This document shows, piece by piece, positions 1 through 6,446 of a DNA stretch of 8,942 nt; position 1 is the stretch's first letter; the number at the start of each line of letters is the position of its first letter. This DNA is from Bacilli bacterium (GTDB lineage Bacteria > Bacillota_I > Bacilli_A > RF39 > UBA660). A program made the position numbers and the translations under genes. The notes under the pieces were generated by a model, which was given only the letters and a program-made list of their open reading frames with translations, ran no database searches and was not told where the DNA came from. The stretch covers positions 1 through 8,942 of the forward strand of contig JAFPMR010000134.1 of the NCBI GenBank assembly GCA_017411235.1, written 5' to 3'.

Positions 1-726
1 AAATTAGATGCTGAAGAATATCTAACTAGTGAAGTAGAATACTTAGATAAACTAGCATTTGAATTAGTACCAGATCCTAGTGTAGATTATCTAACTAAAA
101 TAAAAGCAATATCTAACTATATAATAAAACAATTAAACTATTCAGTAGATATCATCGAAGAAACTGATAGATATGATGAAGTATCCAAAGTATTAAATGA
201 ATATCCTTTAAGATATGCTCTTAACTTAAATGATGACTATGAAGAAGTATGTATAAACTATGCTTGTTTATTCCAAGCTTTAGCTAATAGAGTTGGTCTA
301 GATAGTACTCAATTAATGAGTAATGGTCATACATGGAATCAAATAGGAGATAAGTATATTGACTTAACATCTTTAGATGGAGCAGTCTTTGTAACAGAAG
401 ATGATAAAAGATATTCATTTGAAGAACTTCTAGAAATCGAAAAAGATATTCCAGATAAATATTACTTTGTAAAAGATAAAACAGATCCTAGTTATCAAGA
501 AGTTTACCATATAGAAGAAGCAACTAATATAGATAACAATATAGGTTATTTACAACCTAAAAAACATAGTATTTATGAAACTGGTATGCAAGTATCATCT
601 AATCTCCTAATCTCTATTTGCTTTATTACTTTGCTTAAAATCATAGCGCAAGCATATGATTACATAAGATATCGTAAACTAGAAAAAGAAATAAATGACA
701 AGATAGAGAAAAGACTACTATCTTAA
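1..726 (+). CDS. Transglutaminase-like (cysteine protease fold) protein, C-terminal membrane anchor; 5' end cut off
   Basis: The reading frame is open from base 1 to a TAA stop at 724-726 (241 residues visible), so the true start lies outside the window. Residues about 80-125 match the transglutaminase-like core: C84 in CINYACLFQALANRVG, H110 in GHTWN and D121 in YIDLTSLDG. These are the Cys-His-Asp triad in the expected order, with fairly short Cys-His spacing. Family members act as proteases, peptide cross-linkers or degenerate binding domains; the intact triad suggests activity, but the substrate is unknown. Residues about 199-219 (NLLISICFITLLKIIAQAY) form one hydrophobic segment, followed by a charged tail rich in K, E and R. 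I infer that the catalytic domain faces outside and the tail is cytoplasmic. A terminator follows at 766-792. The fold call is good; the biological role is unknown. Confidence 0.75.
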   Translation, partial: KLDAEEYLTSEVEYLDKLAFELVPDPSVDYLTKIKAISNYIIKQLNYSVDIIEETDRYDEVSKVLNEYPLRYALNLNDDYEEVCINYACLFQALANRVGLDSTQLMSNGHTWNQIGDKYIDLTSLDGAVFVTEDDKRYSFEELLEIEKDIPDKYYFVKDKTDPSYQEVYHIEEATNIDNNIGYLQPKKHSIYETGMQVSSNLLISICFITLLKIIAQAYDYIRYRKLEKEINDKIEKRLLS

Positions 727-738
727 TATAAAAAAATA

Positions 739-747
739 TGGTAGAAT
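739..747 (+). promoter_or_regulatory. Candidate extended -10 promoter (TGG-TAGAAT) upstream of the terminator
   Basis: TG at 739-740, one base, then TAGAAT at 742-747 resembles an extended -10 box (TGnTATAAT). The surrounding ATGGTAGAAT parallels the ATGTTATAAT module found before three other genes here. No good -35 is visible. If used, transcription would begin near 754 and meet the terminator at 766-792 almost at once, giving an RNA of about 40 bases or an attenuated leader for the exopolysaccharide operon. Confidence 0.3.
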
Positions 748-765
748 AAAGTAGAACTATAAAAT

Positions 766-792
766 AAAAAGAATTGCAAAAAATTCTTTTTT
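766..792 (+). terminator. Intrinsic terminator between transglutaminase-like gene and EPS operon
   Basis: AAAAAGAATT (766-775) pairs perfectly with AATTCTTTTT (782-791) around the loop GCAAAA, ending in six T. The stem has only one G-C pair, typical of an AT-rich genome. It can end the transglutaminase-like transcript, and could attenuate any transcript starting at the candidate promoter near 739. Confidence 0.7.
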
Positions 793-803
793 CAAGTAAC
801 AAA

Positions 804-815
804 TTGTGATATACT
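804..815 (+). promoter_or_regulatory. Extended -10 promoter of the EPS starter operon
   Basis: TG (807-808), A, TATACT (810-815) is an extended -10 box five-sixths identical to TATAAT. The terminator T-run (787-792) sits at the -35 distance, with no TTGACA-like box. The predicted start is near 822, leaving a leader of about 23 bases with the ribosome site AGAGGG (833-838). The string AATTGTGATAT recurs in the promoter at 2977-2987. Confidence 0.55.
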
Positions 816-844
816 TCATTTGTTGCGCTTAAAGAGGGATACTT

Positions 845-1522
845 ATGGAAGAAATAAACTTAAAAGAACTATTTGATTATATTAAAGAAAGAATACTTAT
901 AATGGCTGTTATCATACTAGCAGTATTAATAGTAGGTAGTGCATATTCACTATTTATAAAAACACCATTATACAAATCAACATCTACATTAGTATTAGTA
1001 AGTGATGAAGGAACTTCAACAACAACTTATACTACACAAGATGTAACTTTAAATAACCAATTAGTAAGTACTTATAGTAAGATCGTTACATCACATAGAG
1101 TAATCGATACAGTAATCGATAATCTAAAACTAGATTACTCATATAGTGAAGTAGTAAAAGAAGTTGCTGTAACAACTGAAACCGGTACTCAAATCATAAA
1201 AGTATCAGTATCAGATCCAGATAAAGCTTTAGCAGCATCTATTACTAACGAAATCGTAAAAGTATTTGGTGAAGAAATCAAAAGTATCTACAAATTACAA
1301 AACGTATCTGTAGTAGATAAAGCTGAAGAAGCTAAATCTCCTTCAAACGTTAACTATATTAAAGAAGCTATTATTTATATTTTAGTAGGTGTTGTCCTAG
1401 CATTCGGTGTTGTATTCGTAATCTTCTACTTTGATACATCAATCAAGAGTGCAGAAGAAATCGAAAACAAACTAGGATTACCAGTAATTGGTGTAATACC
1501 TAAAGTAAAGGATAGAAAATAG
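845..1522 (+). CDS. Wzz/YveK-type polysaccharide chain-length / tyrosine kinase modulator protein
   Basis: This 225-residue protein has the classic layout of Gram-positive capsule/exopolysaccharide co-polymerases (YveK/EpsA, CapA, Wzd). A short cytoplasmic N-terminus (EEINLKELFDYIKER) is followed by a first membrane helix (about 17-38). An extracytoplasmic domain (about 40-170) ends in the proline-containing stretch AKSPSNVN, and a second membrane helix lies at about 174-196. The cytoplasmic tail carries AEEIENKLGLPVIGVIPK. In this family the tail binds and activates the partner BY-kinase while the outer domain helps set polymer length. ATG at 845 follows AGAGGG with good spacing. The next gene's ribosome site overlaps this gene's TAG stop, so translation is probably coupled. 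The family call is strong; the polymer made is unknown. Confidence 0.9.
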   Translation: MEEINLKELFDYIKERILIMAVIILAVLIVGSAYSLFIKTPLYKSTSTLVLVSDEGTSTTTYTTQDVTLNNQLVSTYSKIVTSHRVIDTVIDNLKLDYSYSEVVKEVAVTTETGTQIIKVSVSDPDKALAASITNEIVKVFGEEIKSIYKLQNVSVVDKAEEAKSPSNVNYIKEAIIYILVGVVLAFGVVFVIFYFDTSIKSAEEIENKLGLPVIGVIPKVKDRK

Positions 1523-1526
1523 GTGA
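1521..1526 (+). promoter_or_regulatory. Ribosome binding site that fixes the kinase start at 1532
   Basis: AGGTGA overlaps the TAG stop of the upstream modulator gene and stands five bases before ATG 1532. The in-frame GTG at 1523 lies inside this site and has no ribosome site of its own, so ATG 1532 is the better start. Confidence 0.7.
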
Positions 1527-1531
1527 GTACG

Positions 1532-2263
1532 ATGGCAAATACAGATTTATTAATGAATACAAATTCTCGTTCAATGTTTGCAGAATCTATTAAAAGTATT
1601 CGTACTAACTTACAATTCTCAGCAATTGATTCAGAATTAAAAACAATCTTGATTACATCACCAGAAGCTGGTAATGGTAAATCATTCATTGCTGCTAACT
1701 TAGCAGCAGCATATGCTCAAGAAGGAAAAAAAGTACTAGTTATCGATTGCGACTTACGTCGTGGTAGACAACATACAATCTTTGAAGTACCTAATCCTCA
1801 AGATGGTGGATATTCAAACTTAATACTTAACTACAAAGAAGAAATAAAACTATCAAGATATGTATTAAAGACAACAAACAAAAATATCGATTTAATTCCA
1901 AGTGGACCAACTCCACCAAATCCTACTGAATTATTATCAAGTAGGAATAACTACGGAGTTATCAACAGTTTAAAACAACATTATGATATAATCATCCTTG
2001 ACTGTGCTCCAGTATTAGGAATTAATGATACACAAATGTTATTAAAATATTCAGATGCTAACATCGTAATAGTAACATCTGGCGAAACAACATTTGAAAT
2101 ACTAGAAAGAACTAAAAAACAATTTGAACAATTAGGTTCAAAAATTGATGGAGTAGTAATCAATAAAGCAAACGTAAAAGGAAGTAGTTATTACTACTAT
2201 ACAAATGATTACTACACTAGTACTACAAAGACAGATAAAATAGAAAGAGTAGAAAAACAATAA
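1532..2263 (+). CDS. BY-type tyrosine-protein kinase of exopolysaccharide/capsule synthesis (CpsD/EpsB/YveL family)
   Basis: This 243-residue P-loop kinase autophosphorylates on tyrosine and controls polymer assembly together with the membrane modulator encoded just upstream. Motifs, numbered from ATG 1532: an oligomerisation helix ESIKSIRTNL (18-27, the ExxRxxR motif with K for the first R); Walker A SPEAGNGKS (43-51); Walker A' VLVIDCDLRR (68-77); the IPSGPTPPNPTELLSS loop (about 122-137); Walker B IIILDCAPV (about 153-160); and a C-terminal cluster of six tyrosines (Y220-Y223, Y227, Y228). Lacking its own membrane helices, it is the split Gram-positive form that needs the adjacent gene product. 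Walker B reads LDCAPV where the family usually has IDTPPV. No cognate phosphatase gene is in the window. The sugar transferase gene starts 15 bases after the stop. Confidence 0.92.
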   Translation: MANTDLLMNTNSRSMFAESIKSIRTNLQFSAIDSELKTILITSPEAGNGKSFIAANLAAAYAQEGKKVLVIDCDLRRGRQHTIFEVPNPQDGGYSNLILNYKEEIKLSRYVLKTTNKNIDLIPSGPTPPNPTELLSSRNNYGVINSLKQHYDIIILDCAPVLGINDTQMLLKYSDANIVIVTSGETTFEILERTKKQFEQLGSKIDGVVINKANVKGSSYYYYTNDYYTSTTKTDKIERVEKQ

Positions 2264-2278
2264 GAAAGAGGTGACGAA

Positions 2279-2938
2279 ATGAACGAACAAACTGCATCTT
2301 TTGCAATAACGTTCAAAGAAAGTATGTATCTTTTCGTTAAAAGAACCTTTGATATTATAGTAGGAATACTAGGATGTTTATTATTAATACCTGTAACTAT
2401 AGTTATTAAAATAGTAAACATGTGCAATGGGGATTTTGGTAAAGTGTTCTTCACACAAGAGAGAATTGGCAAAAATGGTAAACTATTTAAATTCTATAAA
2501 TATAGATCAATGGTACCTAACGCTGATAAAGTCTTAGAAGAATTACTAGCTAACGACGAAGAATTGGCAAAAGAGTATAAGAGAAATAAAAAGTTAAACA
2601 ACGATCCAAGAATAACACCAGCAGGAAAAATAATTAGAAAGTTCTCAATTGATGAACTTCCTCAATTTATCAATGTCCTAAATGGAACAATGTCATTAAT
2701 TGGTAATCGTCCATACTTACCAAGAGAAATACCTGATATGGGAGAATCATATGATGAAATTATCTTAACTAAACCAGGTATTACAGGTTTATGGCAAGTA
2801 TCAGGAAGAAACAACATCCCATTCTATAGAAGATTAGAATTAGAATCATATTATTCTAGACATTATGGAATAAGAATGGATACAAGAATCTTCTTTAAAA
2901 CTTTCAAAGTAGTATTCTTTGGAAGAGGAGCAAAATAA
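2279..2938 (+). CDS. Undecaprenyl-phosphate sugar-1-phosphate transferase (small phosphoglycosyl transferase, EpsL/PglC type)
   Basis: This enzyme starts glycan synthesis by moving a sugar-1-phosphate from a UDP-sugar to undecaprenyl phosphate on the inner face of the membrane. At 219 residues it is the small monotopic form. The N-terminal KRTFD is followed by one hydrophobic, probably re-entrant helix (about 22-48). Then come FTQERIGKNGKLFKFYKYRSM (58-78), the catalytic Asp-Glu pair D125-E126 in SIDELPQFINVLNG, the variant IGNRPYLPRE (141-150) where many relatives have VGPRP, and KPGITGLWQVSGRN (165-178). ATG 2279 follows GAGGTGA at 2268-2274. It is the third and last gene of the operon; a terminator follows directly. 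The sugar specificity cannot be read from the sequence. Confidence 0.92.
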   Translation: MNEQTASFAITFKESMYLFVKRTFDIIVGILGCLLLIPVTIVIKIVNMCNGDFGKVFFTQERIGKNGKLFKFYKYRSMVPNADKVLEELLANDEELAKEYKRNKKLNNDPRITPAGKIIRKFSIDELPQFINVLNGTMSLIGNRPYLPREIPDMGESYDEIILTKPGITGLWQVSGRNNIPFYRRLELESYYSRHYGIRMDTRIFFKTFKVVFFGRGAK

Positions 2939-2941
2939 AAT

Positions 2942-2967
2942 AGTAATGTAATAACATTACTTTTTTT
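2942..2967 (+). terminator. Intrinsic terminator ending the EPS starter operon
   Basis: AGTAATGT (2942-2949) pairs with ACATTACT (2954-2961) around the loop AATA, followed by a run of seven T (2961-2967). It begins four bases after the TAA stop of the sugar transferase gene. Confidence 0.85.
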
Positions 2968-2976
2968 ATTTTCTCA

Positions 2977-2989
2977 ATTGTGATATTAT
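2977..2989 (+). promoter_or_regulatory. Extended -10 promoter of the first two-cysteine protein gene
   Basis: TG (2981-2982), A, TATTAT (2984-2989) forms an extended -10. The terminator T7 run lies at the -35 distance and there is no TTGACA-like box. The core AATTGTGATAT is shared with the EPS operon promoter. Predicted start near 2996; ribosome site GTAGGG at 3001-3006. Confidence 0.55.
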
Positions 2990-3012
2990 TTATATAGAAA
3001 GTAGGGAATAAC

Positions 3013-3657
3013 ATGGACCCAATAGTAAAAAAGATTTTAATAGGTATTGCAATCATTGCTTTAGTACTAGTACTAGTATTTGTAATAGATAAAGCAACTA
3101 AGAAAAATGATACCAAAAAAGAAGAAACTAAAGTAGAAGAAAAGAAACCAGAAGAACAAGAAGTAGAAAATCCAGATATTAATGATCCTGATGAAGTACC
3201 ACTACCTCAAGATAACATTGTTAAAACAATAAAATGTACATATGAAGGAGAAGAACATAATGTAGTATGGGAAAAATCATATGTAGTATTTAGTTTAGAT
3301 GAATTCAATAAAGTAGTAATAAGAGAAGATGTAAGAGAATACAAATTTGAAAAAGTAGATATAGATGATTACATCAATAATAAAACTTTAACAGTAATAA
3401 GTGGTGTCTTAGATGGAATCAAAGGAATATCATCTACATTAACTACAATCGATCAAGCAGAACATACATATCGTTTCTCAACAGTATTTAATTTTAAAGA
3501 GATTAATCAAGATGATTTATATAACTTCTATTACAAGAGATTCTATAACAACGGAGACATCAAAATGACTAGAGAACAATTTGATGAAAGATATAAATCA
3601 TTAGATTATGATGCAATGGCTAAAGCATACATTAACACTGGCTATACATGCAATTAA
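3013..3657 (+). CDS. Membrane-anchored extracytoplasmic protein with two cysteines and C-terminal GYTCN; function unknown
   Basis: This 214-residue protein has one N-terminal membrane segment (about 7-25), with no lipobox cysteine. A highly charged K/E/P linker (about 29-65) leads to a globular domain. It contains exactly two cysteines, C75 in TIKCTYE and C213 in the C-terminal GYTCN, bracketing the whole domain. I infer an extracytoplasmic disulfide between them. The downstream gene at 6447-6941 has the same plan: membrane anchor, KCT, and a GYTCE end. It is a single-gene unit with its own promoter and a terminator on each side. I do not recognise a named family; a distant link to small YehR/DUF1307-like lipoproteins is conceivable but unproven. 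ATG 3013 is supported by GTAGGG upstream. Confidence 0.8.
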   Translation: MDPIVKKILIGIAIIALVLVLVFVIDKATKKNDTKKEETKVEEKKPEEQEVENPDINDPDEVPLPQDNIVKTIKCTYEGEEHNVVWEKSYVVFSLDEFNKVVIREDVREYKFEKVDIDDYINNKTLTVISGVLDGIKGISSTLTTIDQAEHTYRFSTVFNFKEINQDDLYNFYYKRFYNNGDIKMTREQFDERYKSLDYDAMAKAYINTGYTCN

Positions 3658-3685
3658 AAAGAATATGAATTAATATTCTTTTTTT
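3656..3685 (+). terminator. Intrinsic terminator overlapping the stop codon of the first two-cysteine gene
   Basis: AAAAAGAATAT (3656-3666) pairs with ATATTCTTTTT (3673-3683) around the loop GAATTA, ending in seven T (3679-3685). The 5' arm begins inside the TAA stop (3655-3657). Confidence 0.8.
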
Positions 3686-3695
3686 ATGTTAAAAT
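3678..3695 (+). promoter_or_regulatory. T7/extended -10 promoter of the Ig-like surface protein gene
   Basis: Seven T, then ATGT and TAAAAT (3690-3695), gives the extended -10 TGT-TAAAAT directly behind the terminator T-run. This copy differs by one base from two identical 18-base copies at 5530-5547 and 7638-7655. No -35 box is visible. Predicted start near 3702; the purine-rich ribosome site is GAGAGAGTGG (3703-3712). Confidence 0.6.
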
Positions 3696-3718
3696 TATTA
3701 TAGAGAGAGTGGATATAT

Positions 3719-5512
3719 ATGAGAAAAAGAATTAATAAATTAGTCATAATACCTATCTTATTAATTGGTATTATCCTTTCAACTATTTTTATTATTAATA
3801 ACAATAGTAGACAAGAATTTAAAAATGAAGCAAAAGAACAATTAGACCCACGTGAAGTACAAAGAGCTAATGGACTAGAAATAAGTCCAGATCATCCGGT
3901 ACTATATATTACACAAACGGTAGAAGTACCAGTAACAGCTGTACCAAGTGGTTTAACAAGGAGTCAAATATCTTGGTCTTGCCTTCAACCAATGATGGCA
4001 GAATGTACAGCTATTAACAATGGTGAAAAAGTCAGAATAAAAGGAAACGGTATTGGTAATACAGTATTAATTGGTAAGAATCCTGATGGTCAAGAAATAA
4101 GTAGATTCCAAGTAACAATAGAACATCCTGATTTTACAATTAACAATTCCAACCCAGTAATGTATATTGGACAAACATATACAGTAGAAGTAACTGCCAT
4201 TCCATCAACAGCAGAAGTAATATCATGGTCTATTGGTCAACCTTTAGTAGCAGAAATAAAAAGCTCAACAGTTGGTAATCATGGAACAGCTACAATAGAA
4301 GGTAAAACTAATAATACTACTATCTTAAAAGCAAAATTATCAGGCGGATTTGAAGTAGAAATTCCAGTAGTTGTAAAAAAACCAACTATATCAATAAATG
4401 GTGGCAATTTCACATTGAATACTGGTGGAACTAAAACACTATCAGCTTCTATCGAACCTTCAAATGCTACAGTAACTTGGCGATCTGCTGACACTTCAAT
4501 TGCAACAGTAAGTAGTACTGGTAAAGTAACAGCAGTAAAGAAAGGCTCTACAACAATTTATGCTTCCATACCAGGAGCAAATGAAGCAAGTGTAACAGTT
4601 ACAGTAAAAGATGTTGATACATCATCAGTTACAATAGCACCAACTTCATTAAGTTTAGAAGTAGGTAAGACTTCTACATTAACTGCAACAGTAAAACCTG
4701 ATGATGCAACAAATAAAACAGTAGAATGGTCAAGTAGTGATTCAAATGTTGCAACAGTAAATAGTTCAGGATTAGTAACAGCTAAAAAGAATGGTAAAGC
4801 AACTATTACAGCAACAGTAAAAAATACCACAATAAAAAACTCAATAGAAGTTACTGTCTATACTAAAATGACATCAATAACATTATCAAAATCTGCTGAA
4901 ACACTTGCAGTAGGAGATACTGATACATTAGAATATGGTTTCTTACCAAGTGATGCTACTGCAACGGGAGTTAACTGGTCAAGTAGTGATGAAACAGTAG
5001 CAACAGTAGATGCAAATGGTAAAGTAACAGCTAAAAAAGCTGGTAAAGCTACAATAACTGCTAAAGCTAAAACTGGAACAGCACAAGCTTCTTGTGTATA
5101 TACAGTAATTGAAAAACAAGTAGTTAAAATAACAAAACTAACTATAGAAGCTAAAACTAAAAAAGTTAAAGTAGGAAAAACAATTCAATTAACTGTTAAA
5201 GTAGAACCAGAAAATGCAACAGAAGGTGTTATCTGGAAATCAAGTGATGAAAAAATCTTAACAGTATCACAAGATGGAGTAGTAACAGGAGTAAAAGCTG
5301 GTAAAGCAAAAGTAACTGTAACTAACCAAGATGGAACAATAAAGAGTGAAGTTACTATAACAGTAGTTAATAATAGTTCAGGTAGTGGAAACCCTGGAAC
5401 AGGAGCTGCTATTTCAATATTTGCTATCTTACTATTATTAGTAATATCTAAGTTCTTAATAGATTACTCTAAGAAGTTCCAAAGAACTCATAAGATGATT
5501 CATAAAATATAA
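3719..5512 (+). CDS. Surface protein with about six Ig-like (BIG_2-type) repeats and an NPGTG motif before a C-terminal membrane segment
   Basis: This 597-residue protein has an N-terminal hydrophobic signal or anchor (about 8-27). Ig-like repeats of about 80 residues follow at roughly 53-136, 137-221, 222-300, 301-382, 383-466 and 467-552. Repeats 3-6 show the BIG_2 signature: W-x-S-x-D, ATV, G-x-VTA-x-K-x-G-x-ATIT. Repeats 1 and 2 form a separate subtype sharing WS-x-x-QP-x-x-AE, and repeat 1 adds C88 and C96. A Ser/Gly linker then leads to NPGTG (558-562), a membrane segment (about 563-582) and a basic tail (KKFQRTHKMIHK). That tail resembles a sortase cell-wall sorting signal of the NPxTG kind, though a plain membrane anchor is also possible. 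BIG_2 proteins commonly serve in adhesion or surface layers. The gene stands alone between two terminators. Confidence 0.88.
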   Translation: MRKRINKLVIIPILLIGIILSTIFIINNNSRQEFKNEAKEQLDPREVQRANGLEISPDHPVLYITQTVEVPVTAVPSGLTRSQISWSCLQPMMAECTAINNGEKVRIKGNGIGNTVLIGKNPDGQEISRFQVTIEHPDFTINNSNPVMYIGQTYTVEVTAIPSTAEVISWSIGQPLVAEIKSSTVGNHGTATIEGKTNNTTILKAKLSGGFEVEIPVVVKKPTISINGGNFTLNTGGTKTLSASIEPSNATVTWRSADTSIATVSSTGKVTAVKKGSTTIYASIPGANEASVTVTVKDVDTSSVTIAPTSLSLEVGKTSTLTATVKPDDATNKTVEWSSSDSNVATVNSSGLVTAKKNGKATITATVKNTTIKNSIEVTVYTKMTSITLSKSAETLAVGDTDTLEYGFLPSDATATGVNWSSSDETVATVDANGKVTAKKAGKATITAKAKTGTAQASCVYTVIEKQVVKITKLTIEAKTKKVKVGKTIQLTVKVEPENATEGVIWKSSDEKILTVSQDGVVTGVKAGKAKVTVTNQDGTIKSEVTITVVNNSSGSGNPGTGAAISIFAILLLLVISKFLIDYSKKFQRTHKMIHKI

Positions 5513-5537
5513 AAAGAAGATTTAATCTTCTTTTTTT
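5511..5537 (+). terminator. Intrinsic terminator overlapping the stop codon of the Ig-like protein gene
   Basis: AAAAAGAAGAT (5511-5521) pairs with ATCTTCTTTTT (5525-5535) around the loop TTA, ending in seven T (5531-5537). The 5' arm starts within the TAA stop at 5510-5512. Confidence 0.85.
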
Positions 5538-5547
5538 ATGTTATAAT
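5530..5547 (+). promoter_or_regulatory. T7/extended -10 promoter of the FtsK-like operon
   Basis: CTTTTTTTATGTTATAAT contains TG (5539-5540), T, and a perfect TATAAT (5542-5547). It is identical over 18 bases to 7638-7655. It overlaps the preceding terminator's T-run and has no -35 box. Predicted start near 5554. Confidence 0.7.
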
Positions 5548-5560
5548 AAAAATAGAATAA

Positions 5561-5567
5561 AGAGGTG
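5561..5567 (+). promoter_or_regulatory. Ribosome binding site that fixes the FtsK-like start at 5574
   Basis: AGAGGTG stands six bases before ATG 5574. An in-frame GTG at 5565 is part of this site and only about 11 bases from the predicted transcript start, so it is unlikely to initiate. Confidence 0.7.
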
Positions 5568-5573
5568 TCTTAT

Positions 5574-6434
5574 ATGAGTGAATATCGTTTACCACCTAAA
5601 GGATTAGTAAGTACAAACTTCAAAAGATTACTAGAAGAATATCCTTCTAAAACTAGAAGAGAAGTAATACCACTAGGAATCAATTCAGAAAACAAAATAA
5701 TATTTAAAAAAATGTCTGATCTAGAAGATATCCTAGTTGGAGGTACAACATCAACTGGTAAAACAAACTTCTTAAATACTATCATTTGTAGTATTTTAAT
5801 GAAACATACACCAGATGAAACAAAACTAGTACTTATAGATAACAAAGGTACAGAATTCAATAGTTATGCAGATCTACCACATTTAATAACACCAATTGTT
5901 AAAGATAAAGACACTGCTTATAAAATATTAAATAGTTTAATAGCTGGAGCTATTAATAGAAAACAGATATTTGCTACTAATTTAGTAAATACCTTTGATG
6001 AATATAATAACTTAGTAAGACAAGCTAAAAGAAAATATCCTGATACTAGATTAGGACATCTACCTAATATAGTAGTAGTAATAGATGATTATGCTCTAAT
6101 AGAAAATGAAGGAACAAGAAAACTATTAGAATCATTATTAAAAATTAATAACTACACAGGAATTCATGTAATCTGTGGAACCAGTCTTCCTACCGAAGAT
6201 ATCATTTCCCCAGAAATGAGAGAATACTTCTACTCAAGAGTATGCTTTAACTTCGTAGAAGATAAAAACATAAAATTTATCCTAGGTTGTCGTAATACTA
6301 AAACTATTGAAGGAGAAAACAACTACATAGTTAAGACAAACGATAACAAATTCTATGAACTAAGCAATATCTTATTAGATGACTTTGATATCGTAAGTAT
6401 AGCAGACTACATAAAATACACGAACAAAAAGTAA
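5574..6434 (+). CDS. Stand-alone FtsK/SpoIIIE-type ATPase domain protein
   Basis: This 286-residue protein matches the motor domain of FtsK/SpoIIIE DNA translocases: Walker A VGGTTSTGKTN (55-65); LVLIDNKGTEFNSYADLPHLITPIVKD (85-111), parallel to the family's IDPK..EL..Y..IPHLLTPVVTD; Walker B NIVVVIDDYAL (165-175); and GIHVICGTSLPTEDIIS (196-212) where FtsK has GIHLIIATQRPS. It lacks the N-terminal membrane region and the C-terminal DNA-reading winged helix. Several conserved positions are altered: D172 replaces the usual glutamate after the Walker B Asp, the ATQRP motif reads GTSLP, and the DSRTILD region reads NIKFILG. It could be a specialised or weakened translocase, or an ATPase moving something else. 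The next gene, a membrane-anchored protein, starts 12 bases later and may be its membrane partner. The fold is confident; DNA translocation is not. Confidence 0.85.
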   Translation: MSEYRLPPKGLVSTNFKRLLEEYPSKTRREVIPLGINSENKIIFKKMSDLEDILVGGTTSTGKTNFLNTIICSILMKHTPDETKLVLIDNKGTEFNSYADLPHLITPIVKDKDTAYKILNSLIAGAINRKQIFATNLVNTFDEYNNLVRQAKRKYPDTRLGHLPNIVVVIDDYALIENEGTRKLLESLLKINNYTGIHVICGTSLPTEDIISPEMREYFYSRVCFNFVEDKNIKFILGCRNTKTIEGENNYIVKTNDNKFYELSNILLDDFDIVSIADYIKYTNKK

Positions 6435-6446
6435 GGGAGTAATAAT

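Noticed and set aside
316..726. ATG 316 as the start of the first gene
   Set aside because: The frame is open upstream to base 1 and the catalytic cysteine (codon 84) lies before this ATG, so a start here would remove part of the active site.
1523..1531. GTG 1523 as the kinase start
   Set aside because: The GTG lies within the AGGTGA ribosome site that serves ATG 1532, and has no site of its own.
3013..3090. Lipoprotein signal on the first two-cysteine protein
   Set aside because: No cysteine follows the hydrophobic segment within lipobox distance; the first cysteine is residue 75, inside the extracytoplasmic domain.
4441..5360. Tandem DNA repeats in the Ig-like gene
   Set aside because: Short shared strings such as TGGTCAAGTAGTGAT (4726-4740 in part, 4976-4990) reflect homologous BIG_2 domains that have diverged; no long near-identical DNA repeat is present.
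5565..5573. GTG 5565 as the FtsK-like start
   Set aside because: The GTG is part of AGAGGTG, the ribosome site for ATG 5574.
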